From Comamonadaceae bacterium (GTDB lineage: Bacteria; Pseudomonadota; Gammaproteobacteria; Burkholderiales; Burkholderiaceae_C): DNA of 9,574 bases. The position numbers were made by a program, and so were the translations under genes. Positions within the stretch are counted from its first letter, which is position 1; each line of letters opens with the position of its first letter. This document shows, piece after piece, positions 1 through 5,297 of this stretch. The notes beneath the pieces were generated by a model that was not told the DNA's origin, did no database searches, and worked only from the letters and a program-made list of their open reading frames with translations. The stretch is from the NCBI GenBank assembly GCA_947374105.1, contig CANCAO010000038.1, forward strand, positions 1 to 9,574, read 5' to 3'.

Positions 1-507
1 AAAGAAGCCGGCGCTGAAAAAATCATCGTCACGGGTTTGGCCAACCCGACCGACGCGCGTCGGCTGGCCATGGCCAAACACTTGGGTGCGCACCACACGG
101 TGGCGATTGGCGAACAAGACCTGCTGGAAACCGTGGCCGATCTCACCAACGGTCAGATGGCCGACCTGGTGATCGACTGCGCCTCGGGCGGCCCCGGCTC
201 GGTCATCAGCGCGATGCAGTTGGCGCGCAAGCGTGGGCGCGTCATTCTGGGCGGCATCAAACGCAAAAAAGTACCCGAGTTTGACAGCGACATGATCATC
301 GCCCGCTTCCTCACCGTCAAAGGCATGCGTGGCCACAGTTTTGAATCGGTCGAGTTGGCCCTGCAATTGATCGCAGGCAACCGCCACAACGTGCGCGACA
401 TGAGCACACACAGCTTTGGCCTGGATCAAACCGAGTACGCCTTGCGCTCGCTGGTGGGAGAAGGGGCCGAAGATGTGGTGCACATGACGATTGACCCTTG
501 GCGCTGA
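1..507 (+). CDS. Zinc-type alcohol dehydrogenase-like protein (MDR family), C-terminal part
   Basis: The reading frame is open from base 1 and ends with TGA at 505-507, giving 168 residues that continue from outside the window. The fragment looks like the second half of a medium-chain dehydrogenase/reductase. It starts late in the Rossmann NAD(P)-binding domain (AEKIIVTGLANPTDARRLAMAK, a beta-alpha unit after the nucleotide-binding glycines), followed by ADLVIDCASGGPGSV and RKRGRVILGGIKRKK, the strand-and-glycine pattern of MDR cofactor domains. It finishes with the substrate-domain return and the family-typical tail (SVELALQLIAG, then YALRSLVGEG). The catalytic zinc ligands and the GxGxxG loop would lie upstream and cannot be checked. 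Such enzymes oxidise alcohols or reduce aldehydes, ketones or enoyl compounds with NAD(P)H. The substrate cannot be told from this part. A TTG at position 37 is internal and is not the start. Confidence 0.85.
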   Translation, partial: KEAGAEKIIVTGLANPTDARRLAMAKHLGAHHTVAIGEQDLLETVADLTNGQMADLVIDCASGGPGSVISAMQLARKRGRVILGGIKRKKVPEFDSDMIIARFLTVKGMRGHSFESVELALQLIAGNRHNVRDMSTHSFGLDQTEYALRSLVGEGAEDVVHMTIDPWR

Positions 508-532
508 ACTCTTTCAGGCGAAGGTTTGTAAG

Positions 533-639
533 GGATCAACTCGGCGCCGCACTCAGCTCCGCGGCTGTCCTCCATGGCGACCTAGGGTCGCCTATTCCCC
601 CTTGATGCCGCTGCGCTGAGCGCACCACCGAGCTGATCC
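533..639. repeat. Large imperfect stem-loop element A (107 nt) in a convergent intergenic gap
   Basis: Arms 533-557 and 615-639 pair over 25 positions with 20 Watson-Crick pairs, starting GGATCA/TGATCC and ending CTCAGC/GCTGAG. Inside them a second stem forms between 561-565 (GCGGC) and 607-611 (GCCGC). An apical hairpin, GGCGACC-TAG-GGTCGCC, occupies 576-592. The layered symmetry suggests a folded RNA or a cruciform repeat, not chance. It lies 25 bp after the dehydrogenase stop. No U-run follows, so it is not a classical intrinsic terminator, although it could stop or protect the 3' end of the upstream transcript. I do not recognise the family. Confidence 0.6.
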
Positions 640-690
640 GATGGGCGTGCTTGGTATTCAACCGCTGCACACCCACCCTGTTAGCTGCCA

Positions 691-776
691 GGACGCTTGG
701 AGTAAGTGGCGTAGCGAAATCAAGGAGGAGCCCGAAGGCCGGGGGACATTCGCGTAGCTACTTACCCCAAGCGTCC
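691..776 (-). repeat. Long stem-loop element B (86 nt) with UUCG-capped apex, overlapping the cobW 3' end
   Basis: Arms 691-718 and 749-776 pair almost fully: GGACGCTTGG/CCAAGCGTCC, one A-C mismatch, GTAAGT/ACTTAC, GGC/GCT (one G-U), a symmetric GTA/GTA internal loop (two sheared G-A type mismatches around U-U), then GCGAA/TTCGC. On the minus strand the apical loop holds its own hairpin, GGCC-TTCG-GGCT (729-740), with the very stable cUUCGg tetraloop. That favours minus-strand RNA, the sense of cobW. The cobW stop codon (762-764) lies in the first arm to be transcribed. No U-run follows. From memory it resembles a dispersed intergenic repeat of Comamonadaceae; this was not verified. Confidence 0.65.
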
Positions 777-1808
777 GGGCGTACAAAAGCTACTCAGTGT
801 CGTGAACTGGGCCGCACTCAGGGGCAAAGCCACAATCAACGTCAAACCACATTGAACCTCGGCGTCTGAAGGCAACGTGTCCGCCGTGACTTCGGCTTGT
901 GTCTCAAAGGGTGCGAGTTGCACCAGCCACGGCCCTTGCTCGGTCAGTACCCGGCCTTTGAGGCGCAGCAGTGCGGGGCCTAAGCTGGCTTGCAGCGTTT
1001 GAATTTGCTTCAACAAGGTTGGGCCATTCACCTCATTGGGCAAGGGCCACCAGTGCGTTTGGGCTGAATGATGGTGATCATGCGCGTGTGCGTGATCCTG
1101 CGTTGACCCATGCTCATGCGCGTGATGCGACACAGGGGCCGACAACCCCGCTCCCTCTTGCAAACAGCTCAGCATCTGCGCTGCCGACAAACTGGCTTGC
1201 GCTGAGGTGGCCATGACGACTTGCGCCCCTTGGTGTTCAAGTTGATGCGACAAGCGTTGCTTCAACCGACTCAAGACCGCGTCGTCCAACAAATCCGTCT
1301 TGGTCAGCACCAACACATCCGCCCCACTCAGTTGCGCACGCGCCTCGGCGTGTTGACCCAAGACGGCATCGGCGGTCGCGGCACTCAGGCAGGTGATGAC
1401 CCCCGCCAGCCGATAGCGTTCGCGCAGCAAATCACTGCCGTGCAGGGCCTGCACCACCGGGGCCGGTTCGGCCAAGCCGGTGGTCTCAATCACCAAACTG
1501 GGGAAACGCGGAATGCGTCGGTGCAGTCTTGCCCAAAACAAATCTTCCATCGCCTCGGCCAAGCCCGGCAAACCGGTGCAACAAATGCAGGCGTTGGCCA
1601 CCAGGGCTGAGGACTCGCTGGCCACGCTCAGCAACTGGTTGTCCAAGCCCACCTCGCCCAACTCATTGATGATGAGCGCGGCCTCTTTCAGCTCAGACTG
1701 CGCGAGCCAGGCTTTGAGCAGACTGGTCTTGCCGCTGCCTAGGTAGCCGGTGAGCAGATACACTGGAATGCGGAGATCAGTAACAGGCGGCGGGACAGTG
1801 GGGTTCAT
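762..1808 (-). CDS. CobW/COG0523-family GTPase with histidine-rich segment, probable Ni/Co metallochaperone
   Basis: This is a cytosolic G3E GTPase of the CobW/COG0523 family, whose members deliver or insert metal ions (Co, Zn, Ni, Fe) in a GTP-dependent way. With ATG at 1808 it has 348 residues. Visible features are the P-loop GYLGSGKT (21-28), the metal-binding CxCC motif CICC (74-77), the ETTG switch/Walker B region (108-111), the base-recognition TKTD (169-172), a histidine-rich stretch (228-252, about ten His) and a CobW_C-like domain to the end. An in-frame TTG at 1835 would add nine residues; neither start has a clear Shine-Dalgarno, and ATG is preferred. It is divergent from nikR and near a NiCoT permease, so nickel or cobalt handling is inferred. 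Its last residues (PGRLG) and stop are encoded inside stem-loop element B. A cobalamin-synthesis or zinc role cannot be excluded. Confidence 0.85.
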   Translation of the reverse strand: MNPTVPPPVTDLRIPVYLLTGYLGSGKTSLLKAWLAQSELKEAALIINELGEVGLDNQLLSVASESSALVANACICCTGLPGLAEAMEDLFWARLHRRIPRFPSLVIETTGLAEPAPVVQALHGSDLLRERYRLAGVITCLSAATADAVLGQHAEARAQLSGADVLVLTKTDLLDDAVLSRLKQRLSHQLEHQGAQVVMATSAQASLSAAQMLSCLQEGAGLSAPVSHHAHEHGSTQDHAHAHDHHHSAQTHWWPLPNEVNGPTLLKQIQTLQASLGPALLRLKGRVLTEQGPWLVQLAPFETQAEVTADTLPSDAEVQCGLTLIVALPLSAAQFTTLSSFCTPGRLG

Positions 1809-1841
1809 ACGCAGTGGGCTGGCGCAATGGGCCAAGGCAGT

Positions 1842-1847
1842 GAAGGA
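1842..1847 (+). promoter_or_regulatory. Ribosome binding site of nikR
   Basis: GAAGGA lies 8 nt before the nikR ATG at 1856. It is the only clear Shine-Dalgarno in the 47-bp gap between the divergent cobW (ATG 1808) and nikR. The gap is too short for two separate full promoters, so at least one probably reaches into coding sequence. Confidence 0.6.
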
Positions 1848-1855
1848 ATATTCGC

Positions 1856-2326
1856 ATGGAACGTATCACCATTTCAATTGAGCCAGAGCTGGCCGAAGTG
1901 CTTGACCAATTGACCGAGAAAAACGGCTACAGCTCTCGCTCAGAAGCGCTGCGCGACTTGATTCGCGGCTGGCACTCGCAAGAAGCTTTGCGCCATGAGG
2001 AGAGTGAGCATTGTATTGCCCACATTGGCTATGTATACAAGCACCATGATCGCACCATGGCCGAGCGCATTGCCAACATCGCCCACGAGCACCACCACCT
2101 GACGGTATCGAGCATGCACCTGCACCTGGACCATGACAATTGCCTGGAGGTGGCTTTTTTGCGCGGCTTGACCCAAGAGGTGCGCCAGTATGCCAACCGC
2201 ATCGTCGCGCTGACGGGCGTACGCCACGGCTCAGTCCACATCATTCCCGTGACGCTGGACAACGGCGGCAAACGCCATAGCCATGGCGACGGCACACACC
2301 ACGTGCATCTGCAACCGACCAGTTAA
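1856..2326 (+). CDS. nikR: Nickel-responsive transcriptional regulator NikR
   Basis: This 156-residue protein has the full NikR architecture. An N-terminal ribbon-helix-helix DNA-binding domain (1-45, MERITISIEPELAEVLDQL, then GYSSRSEALRDLIR) is followed by an ACT-like nickel-binding and tetramerisation domain. The high-affinity square-planar nickel ligands of E. coli NikR (His76, His87, His89, Cys95) map onto His77, His88, His90 and Cys96 in AHEHHHLTVSSMHLHLDHDNC. GVRHGSVHIIP near residues 121-131 matches the family C-terminus. The C-terminal tail is longer than in E. coli (133 aa) and histidine-containing (RHSHGDGTHHVHL). The ATG at 1856 has a good ribosome site. Nickel-loaded NikR normally represses nickel uptake genes. 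The likely target here is the convergent permease gene, whose start carries an operator-like palindrome. Confidence 0.95.
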   Translation: MERITISIEPELAEVLDQLTEKNGYSSRSEALRDLIRGWHSQEALRHEESEHCIAHIGYVYKHHDRTMAERIANIAHEHHHLTVSSMHLHLDHDNCLEVAFLRGLTQEVRQYANRIVALTGVRHGSVHIIPVTLDNGGKRHSHGDGTHHVHLQPTS

Positions 2327-2336
2327 ATCTTGATGA

Positions 2337-2354
2337 TTAAGCGCTGGCGCTTAA
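2337..2354. terminator. Possible bidirectional terminator between nikR and the NiCoT gene
   Basis: TTAAGCGC-TG-GCGCTTAA is a perfect inverted repeat (8-bp arms) beginning 10 bp after the nikR stop. It contains the permease stop codon (2337-2339) and its last codons. The position between convergent genes suits a shared terminator. The U-tracts are poor on both strands (only UUAA), so termination strength is doubtful. Confidence 0.4.
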
Positions 2355-3188
2355 GACCTTGCCGGGTGTTGCGCTGAGGGCTTTTACGCTGCTGCGGCTT
2401 TGAAAGTGCCAACGGCTGAAGGCATACACCCCCAGCAGGGTGAGCGTGATACCTGCACCCACCCATAGGCCATAGGCTTCCCAGGCGGCCTCCAGCGGGG
2501 CAAAGTACGCTTTGCTGTGGCTCACCCCCACCACTGCCAAAGCGAGGCCTGCTATCACCCCGCTCATGACCCGCCCGACTTGCTGCGCAACGTGCTCACT
2601 ACGGCGCACCAGCCAGTGCATGAGCAAGCCGTTCCCCGTATCGGCCAGCATCATGCCCAGACCAAAGCAGCCTGCCAGTAAAAACACCATGCCAAATCCA
2701 CCGAGCTCGTGACCTTTGGCAGCCATCAAACCGGCCTGCGCCAAAGAGTCCAGTGAAATCGCAAAGGCAAAGCCCACACCCACGGGGTGGGCCAGCGGCC
2801 CCATAACGCGCAAGACCAGCGCTGCAAATGAGCCCATCGCTGGGCCATGGGAATGCGTGTGGGCATGAGCCCCAACACAGTGCCGCAGATTGACCACGGC
2901 CAGCCAGAGCAAAAACGCGCTCGACACCCACAAGCCAATCTCCTCAAGCCATGCGGGCAATTGCACACCTTGCCAGTAAAAAACGGAGGTAGCCAACAAA
3001 ATCGTCAGGCTATGACCACAGGCAAATTGAAACCCTGTCATGCGCGCAGCCCAGTAAGCATGCGCGCGAAAACGCATACGCGTCAGCCCATCAATCGCCG
3101 CGATATGGTCCGGGTCCATGCCATGTCGCACGCCCAGCGCCAGCAGCAGACCCAAAGTGGCCCAGAGGGAGGATGAAGTGAAATCCAT
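2337..3188 (-). CDS. NiCoT-family nickel/cobalt transporter (HoxN/NixA-like)
   Basis: This is a 283-residue inner-membrane secondary permease that takes up Ni2+ and/or Co2+. Diagnostic NiCoT motifs are present: RHGMDPDHIAAID (21-33, the RHAxDADHI signature of TM2), FACGHS (55-60), SLDSLA (145-150, the LGFDTATE-equivalent region) and GMMLADTGNG (178-187, the GMxxxDTxD motif). Several hydrophobic segments match the usual eight-helix fold. A histidine-rich loop, HAHTHSHG (108-115), is a likely metal-collecting site. It is shorter and more diverged than classical HoxN (about 350 aa). The start is forced: an in-frame TAA lies five codons upstream of ATG 3188, and the signature begins only 20 residues in. 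No Shine-Dalgarno precedes it; a NikR-operator-like palindrome does. Ni versus Co preference cannot be read from the sequence, but the nikR neighbour favours nickel. Confidence 0.9.
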   Translation of the reverse strand: MDFTSSSLWATLGLLLALGVRHGMDPDHIAAIDGLTRMRFRAHAYWAARMTGFQFACGHSLTILLATSVFYWQGVQLPAWLEEIGLWVSSAFLLWLAVVNLRHCVGAHAHTHSHGPAMGSFAALVLRVMGPLAHPVGVGFAFAISLDSLAQAGLMAAKGHELGGFGMVFLLAGCFGLGMMLADTGNGLLMHWLVRRSEHVAQQVGRVMSGVIAGLALAVVGVSHSKAYFAPLEAAWEAYGLWVGAGITLTLLGVYAFSRWHFQSRSSVKALSATPGKVLSASA

Positions 3189-3217
3189 GGTGTGATGATT
3201 TTAGTTTTCATCACACC
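3189..3217. promoter_or_regulatory. Putative NikR operator abutting the NiCoT start codon
   Basis: GGTGTGATGA-N9-TCATCACACC is a perfect inverted repeat (10-bp arms) that begins at the base next to the permease ATG (3186-3188). The E. coli nikA operator, as I recall it, is GTATGACGA-N10-TCGTCATAC. The core half-sites match it at 7 of 9 positions with nearly the same spacing (27 versus 28 bp overall). nikR is two genes away in the same cluster. NikR binding is inferred. An RNA hairpin blocking the start is an alternative reading. Confidence 0.65.
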
Positions 3218-3226
3218 TGTGGAAAA
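3198..3226 (-). promoter_or_regulatory. Possible promoter of the NiCoT gene
   Basis: On the minus strand TAAAAT (3203-3198) can serve as a -10 box, with a weak TTTTCC (3226-3221) as -35 at 17-bp spacing. A start about 7 nt downstream would fall only 2-4 nt before the ATG, giving a leaderless or nearly leaderless mRNA. The operator-like palindrome covers the -10 box and start point, as expected for repression. The match to consensus is modest. Confidence 0.3.
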
Positions 3227-3228
3227 TT

Positions 3229-3240
3229 CGGGTTAACCCG
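3229..3240. repeat. Perfect 12-bp palindrome upstream of the NiCoT gene
   Basis: CGGGTTAACCCG is self-complementary and lies about 40 bp before the permease start, just upstream of the possible -35 box. It could be a second regulator site. No regulator can be assigned. Two further short hairpins (GACC-TTAT-GGTC at 3264-3275 and GGGC-CATT-GCCC at 3283-3294) lie in the same 123-bp gap and may belong to the 3' end of the BON gene transcript. They lack U-runs. Confidence 0.3.
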
Positions 3241-3311
3241 CTGTTCTCGCCCCTGCGGCATTCGACCTTATGGTCTTGTTATGGGCCATTGCCCTGCCTG
3301 GCAGCGGGTGC

Positions 3312-3959
3312 TCATGATTTAGGCGTCGGCTTAACCTCCACAAAAGACTTCACCTGCGACACACCCTCTGTATCGTTGAAAATGGCCAGCACGGTTTTGA
3401 GTTCCATTTGGCTTTGGGCTCGACCAATCAGGTAAGTGATGTTGCGCACCGAACGCCAGCGGTAGTTGACGGATGTCACGTCGGCGTGCGCGATGAGTTT
3501 GGCCGAGATTTTTGTTTCAATCCAGAGGTCTCCAACCACTCGGTTTAAGCCCTCTTTGGGCGCTTCATCTGGGTACAGACTAGCGCTCAATCGTCTCGTC
3601 TGCTCGGCCTTGGATACAACTTGAATTTCGTCGTGGATTTTTTTGATGCGCTTGTCTGCATGCGCGAGTTTGATCAGCTCCTGTTTGGTTTTAGGGTCAG
3701 AGACCGTCCCCGTGAGCAAGACGCGCAGCTCCCAAACATCGGCATTCACATCCAGCAAGAGCTTGTTATCCCGATCTGACAAGACCGACAGAAAGTTGAC
3801 CCCAATTTGCGTGTCAGTAATCTGGTCATCGGTTTGACGATCTTCCCGAAGTTTCTTGGCGGTCGCAAGCACGAGGGCAGTGCAACCTGTGGTGCCCAAG
3901 GCGATACACAACATCAAACCGACAAGGGCAAGCCTTGATCTGCATAAAAATAATTTCAT
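3312..3959 (-). CDS. BON-domain lipoprotein (two BON domains, DolP/OsmY-like)
   Basis: This is a 215-residue probable lipoprotein. A charged N-terminus (MKLFLCRSR) and a hydrophobic stretch lead to LGTTGC, with Cys26 as the likely lipidation site; the lipobox is slightly atypical (Thr at -3 and -2). Two BON domains follow, roughly 45-118 (DTQIGVNFLSVLSD, then VLLTGTVSDPKTKQELIKLA, then IHDEIQV) and 137-212 (ETKISAKLIAHADV, then ITYLIGRAQSQMELKTVL, then SFVEVKP). The size and dual-BON layout match DolP (YraP), an outer-membrane lipoprotein that binds phospholipid and supports envelope integrity. Orthology is not certain, because DolP is usually found in another context. It lies 100 bp downstream of hemW on the same strand and may have its own promoter. 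A hairpin directly precedes its ATG, and no Shine-Dalgarno is visible. Confidence 0.85.
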   Translation of the reverse strand: MKLFLCRSRLALVGLMLCIALGTTGCTALVLATAKKLREDRQTDDQITDTQIGVNFLSVLSDRDNKLLLDVNADVWELRVLLTGTVSDPKTKQELIKLAHADKRIKKIHDEIQVVSKAEQTRRLSASLYPDEAPKEGLNRVVGDLWIETKISAKLIAHADVTSVNYRWRSVRNITYLIGRAQSQMELKTVLAIFNDTEGVSQVKSFVEVKPTPKS

Positions 3960-3981
3960 GCTGCACCATAGCCAGTGCAGC
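3960..3981 (-). promoter_or_regulatory. Hairpin immediately upstream of the BON lipoprotein start
   Basis: On the minus strand GCTGCAC-TGGCTATG-GTGCAGC forms a perfect 7-bp stem with an 8-nt loop, ending at the base before ATG 3959. It would occupy the ribosome-binding region, where no Shine-Dalgarno is seen. A translational control role is possible but unproven. Confidence 0.35.
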
Positions 3982-4020
3982 GCCGCTCATACGCAAGTGA
4001 ACGTGAGCGTTGTCAGGACT

Positions 4021-4044
4021 TGTGTGCTGGAAATAACCATCACA
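4021..4044. promoter_or_regulatory. Degenerate palindrome sharing the half-site of the NiCoT operator
   Basis: TGTGCTGG-N6-CCATCACA is a 7-of-8 inverted repeat 62-83 bp upstream of the BON lipoprotein start. Its right half, CATCACACC (4036-4044), is identical to nine bases of the NiCoT operator arm, but the half-site spacing differs by 3 bp. It may be a weak site for the same regulator or a coincidence. Confidence 0.25.
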
Positions 4045-4059
4045 CCCTGAAGAACAGTT

Positions 4060-5265
4060 TCAAGCCGTATCGTTCAGAAACAAGGTTTGCAAGTCACTCA
4101 AAAAATCGAAGCCACGCTCGGTCGGCCAGACGCGCTGAAAGTCGCGCGCTATCAGGCCTTTGGCTTCAGCCTCTTGCAACCCGGCCTGGATGGCGGTAAT
4201 GGCCAAGCCGGTGCGCTCTGAAAACTCGGCCAACGAAAAACCCTGACGCAGACGCAGCGCGTTGAGCATGAACTCAAACGGCAGATCTGCGCGGCCGACC
4301 TCGGTTTCTTGCGCCATGGCTTGCCCCAGAACGGCTTTTTCCATGTAGAGCCGGGGGTCGCGCAAGCGCACCTGGCGCACGATGCGGTGCGCAAAGCTGA
4401 GCTTGCTGTGCGCCCCGGCCCCAATGCCCAGGTAGTCGCCAAACTGCCAGTAGTTGAGGTTGTGACGGCTGTGGTGGCCGGTGCGTGCGTAGGCCGACAC
4501 CTCGTAGCGATCCAGGCCCGCCAGCTGGGTGCGCTCGGTGATGAGGTCGAGCATGGCGTAGGCCGTGTCGTCCTCCGGGATCACGGGCGGGTACTTGGCG
4601 AAATAGGTGTTGGGCTCAATGGTGAGGTGGTAGATGGACAGGTGGGGGGGCGCTAAGGCCAGCGCCTGGTCCACGTCTTGCCGTAGCTGCTCGATGCTCT
4701 GGCCCGGTAGCGCGTACATCAAATCCAAATTGAAGGTGTCAAACGCCTGCGCGGCTTCTTCTAGCGCGGCAATGGCTTGGGCGCGGTCATGCACGCGGCC
4801 TAACGCCTTCAGGTGTTCGTCATTGAAGCTTTGCACGCCGACCGACAAACGGGTGACGCCCGCGCTGCGGTAGGTCCGAAAACGGTCTTTCTCAAACGTG
4901 CCGGGGTTGGCTTCCAGCGTGATTTCGCAGCCTGCCGAGAGTTTGAGGCGAGCCCTGATGTCACTCAGCAGGCGCTCAATGGCTTGCGGTGAGAACAGGC
5001 TGGGTGTTCCGCCACCAATGAAAATGGTGTGAATGGTGCGCCCCCAGATCAGCGGCAGGGCGGCCTCCAGGTCGGCCATGAGCGCATCAAGGTAACGCTG
5101 CTCGGGCAGCTCGCCGCTGCTCATTTCATGCGAGTTGAAATCGCAGTAGGGGCATTTCTTCAGACACCAGGGCAGGTGCACGTAGAGCGAAAGTGGCGGC
5201 AGGGCGGCGAGTTGCAGGGTGCCGGGGCGCAGGTAGTGCTGGATGTCGGGCAGGGGCTGCTGCAT
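4060..5265 (-). CDS. hemW: Radical SAM haem chaperone HemW
   Basis: This is a 401-residue cytosolic radical SAM protein, numbered from ATG 5265. The [4Fe-4S] cluster motif is CLKKCPYC (Cys34, Cys38, Cys41), followed by DFNSH. HemW proteins have CxxxCxYCDF and lack the fourth cysteine of the coproporphyrinogen oxidase HemN. SAM-binding GGGTPS is at 84-89. SVGVQSFND, NLDLMYALPGQ and HNLNYWQFGDYLGIGAGAHS are further family blocks, and the C-terminal HemN_C-like winged domain is present. HemW binds haem and passes it to haem proteins of respiratory chains; it is often misannotated as HemN. An in-frame TTG at 5307 would add 14 residues and overlap rdgB by 10 bp. Neither start has a strong Shine-Dalgarno, and I prefer ATG because homologues start close to it. 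It is last in the kinase-to-hemW series. Confidence 0.92.
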   Translation of the reverse strand: MQQPLPDIQHYLRPGTLQLAALPPLSLYVHLPWCLKKCPYCDFNSHEMSSGELPEQRYLDALMADLEAALPLIWGRTIHTIFIGGGTPSLFSPQAIERLLSDIRARLKLSAGCEITLEANPGTFEKDRFRTYRSAGVTRLSVGVQSFNDEHLKALGRVHDRAQAIAALEEAAQAFDTFNLDLMYALPGQSIEQLRQDVDQALALAPPHLSIYHLTIEPNTYFAKYPPVIPEDDTAYAMLDLITERTQLAGLDRYEVSAYARTGHHSRHNLNYWQFGDYLGIGAGAHSKLSFAHRIVRQVRLRDPRLYMEKAVLGQAMAQETEVGRADLPFEFMLNALRLRQGFSLAEFSERTGLAITAIQAGLQEAEAKGLIARDFQRVWPTERGFDFLSDLQTLFLNDTA

Positions 5266-5297
5266 TGCCGAAACAACATGTACTTTGACAGGTAAGG

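Noticed and set aside
676..780. Integron attC-like site around element B
   Set aside because: The folded arms suggested attC, but the core sites (RYYYAAC and GTTRRRY) are not present in the right places, and no integrase or cassette structure is seen.
651..869. Plus-strand reading frame of 72 codons across stem-loop element B
   Set aside because: It is produced by the hairpin arms and the antisense of cobW. The product is Arg/Ser/Gln-rich and low in hydrophobic residues, it has no ribosome site and it matches no domain I know.
971..1746. Several plus-strand frames of 80-130 codons opposite cobW
   Set aside because: They are antisense shadows of a GC-rich gene with strong domain evidence on the minus strand. 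None has family motifs or ribosome sites.
1805..1810. TCATAC at the cobW start as a NikR half-site
   Set aside because: It equals one E. coli NikR half-site, but no partner half-site lies at the needed spacing, so it is probably chance.
3218..3311. Cobalamin riboswitch upstream of the Ni/Co permease
   Set aside because: I looked for the B12 box (GCCACTG-like) and the surrounding helices and did not find them. The gap of about 120 bp is also short for this riboswitch.
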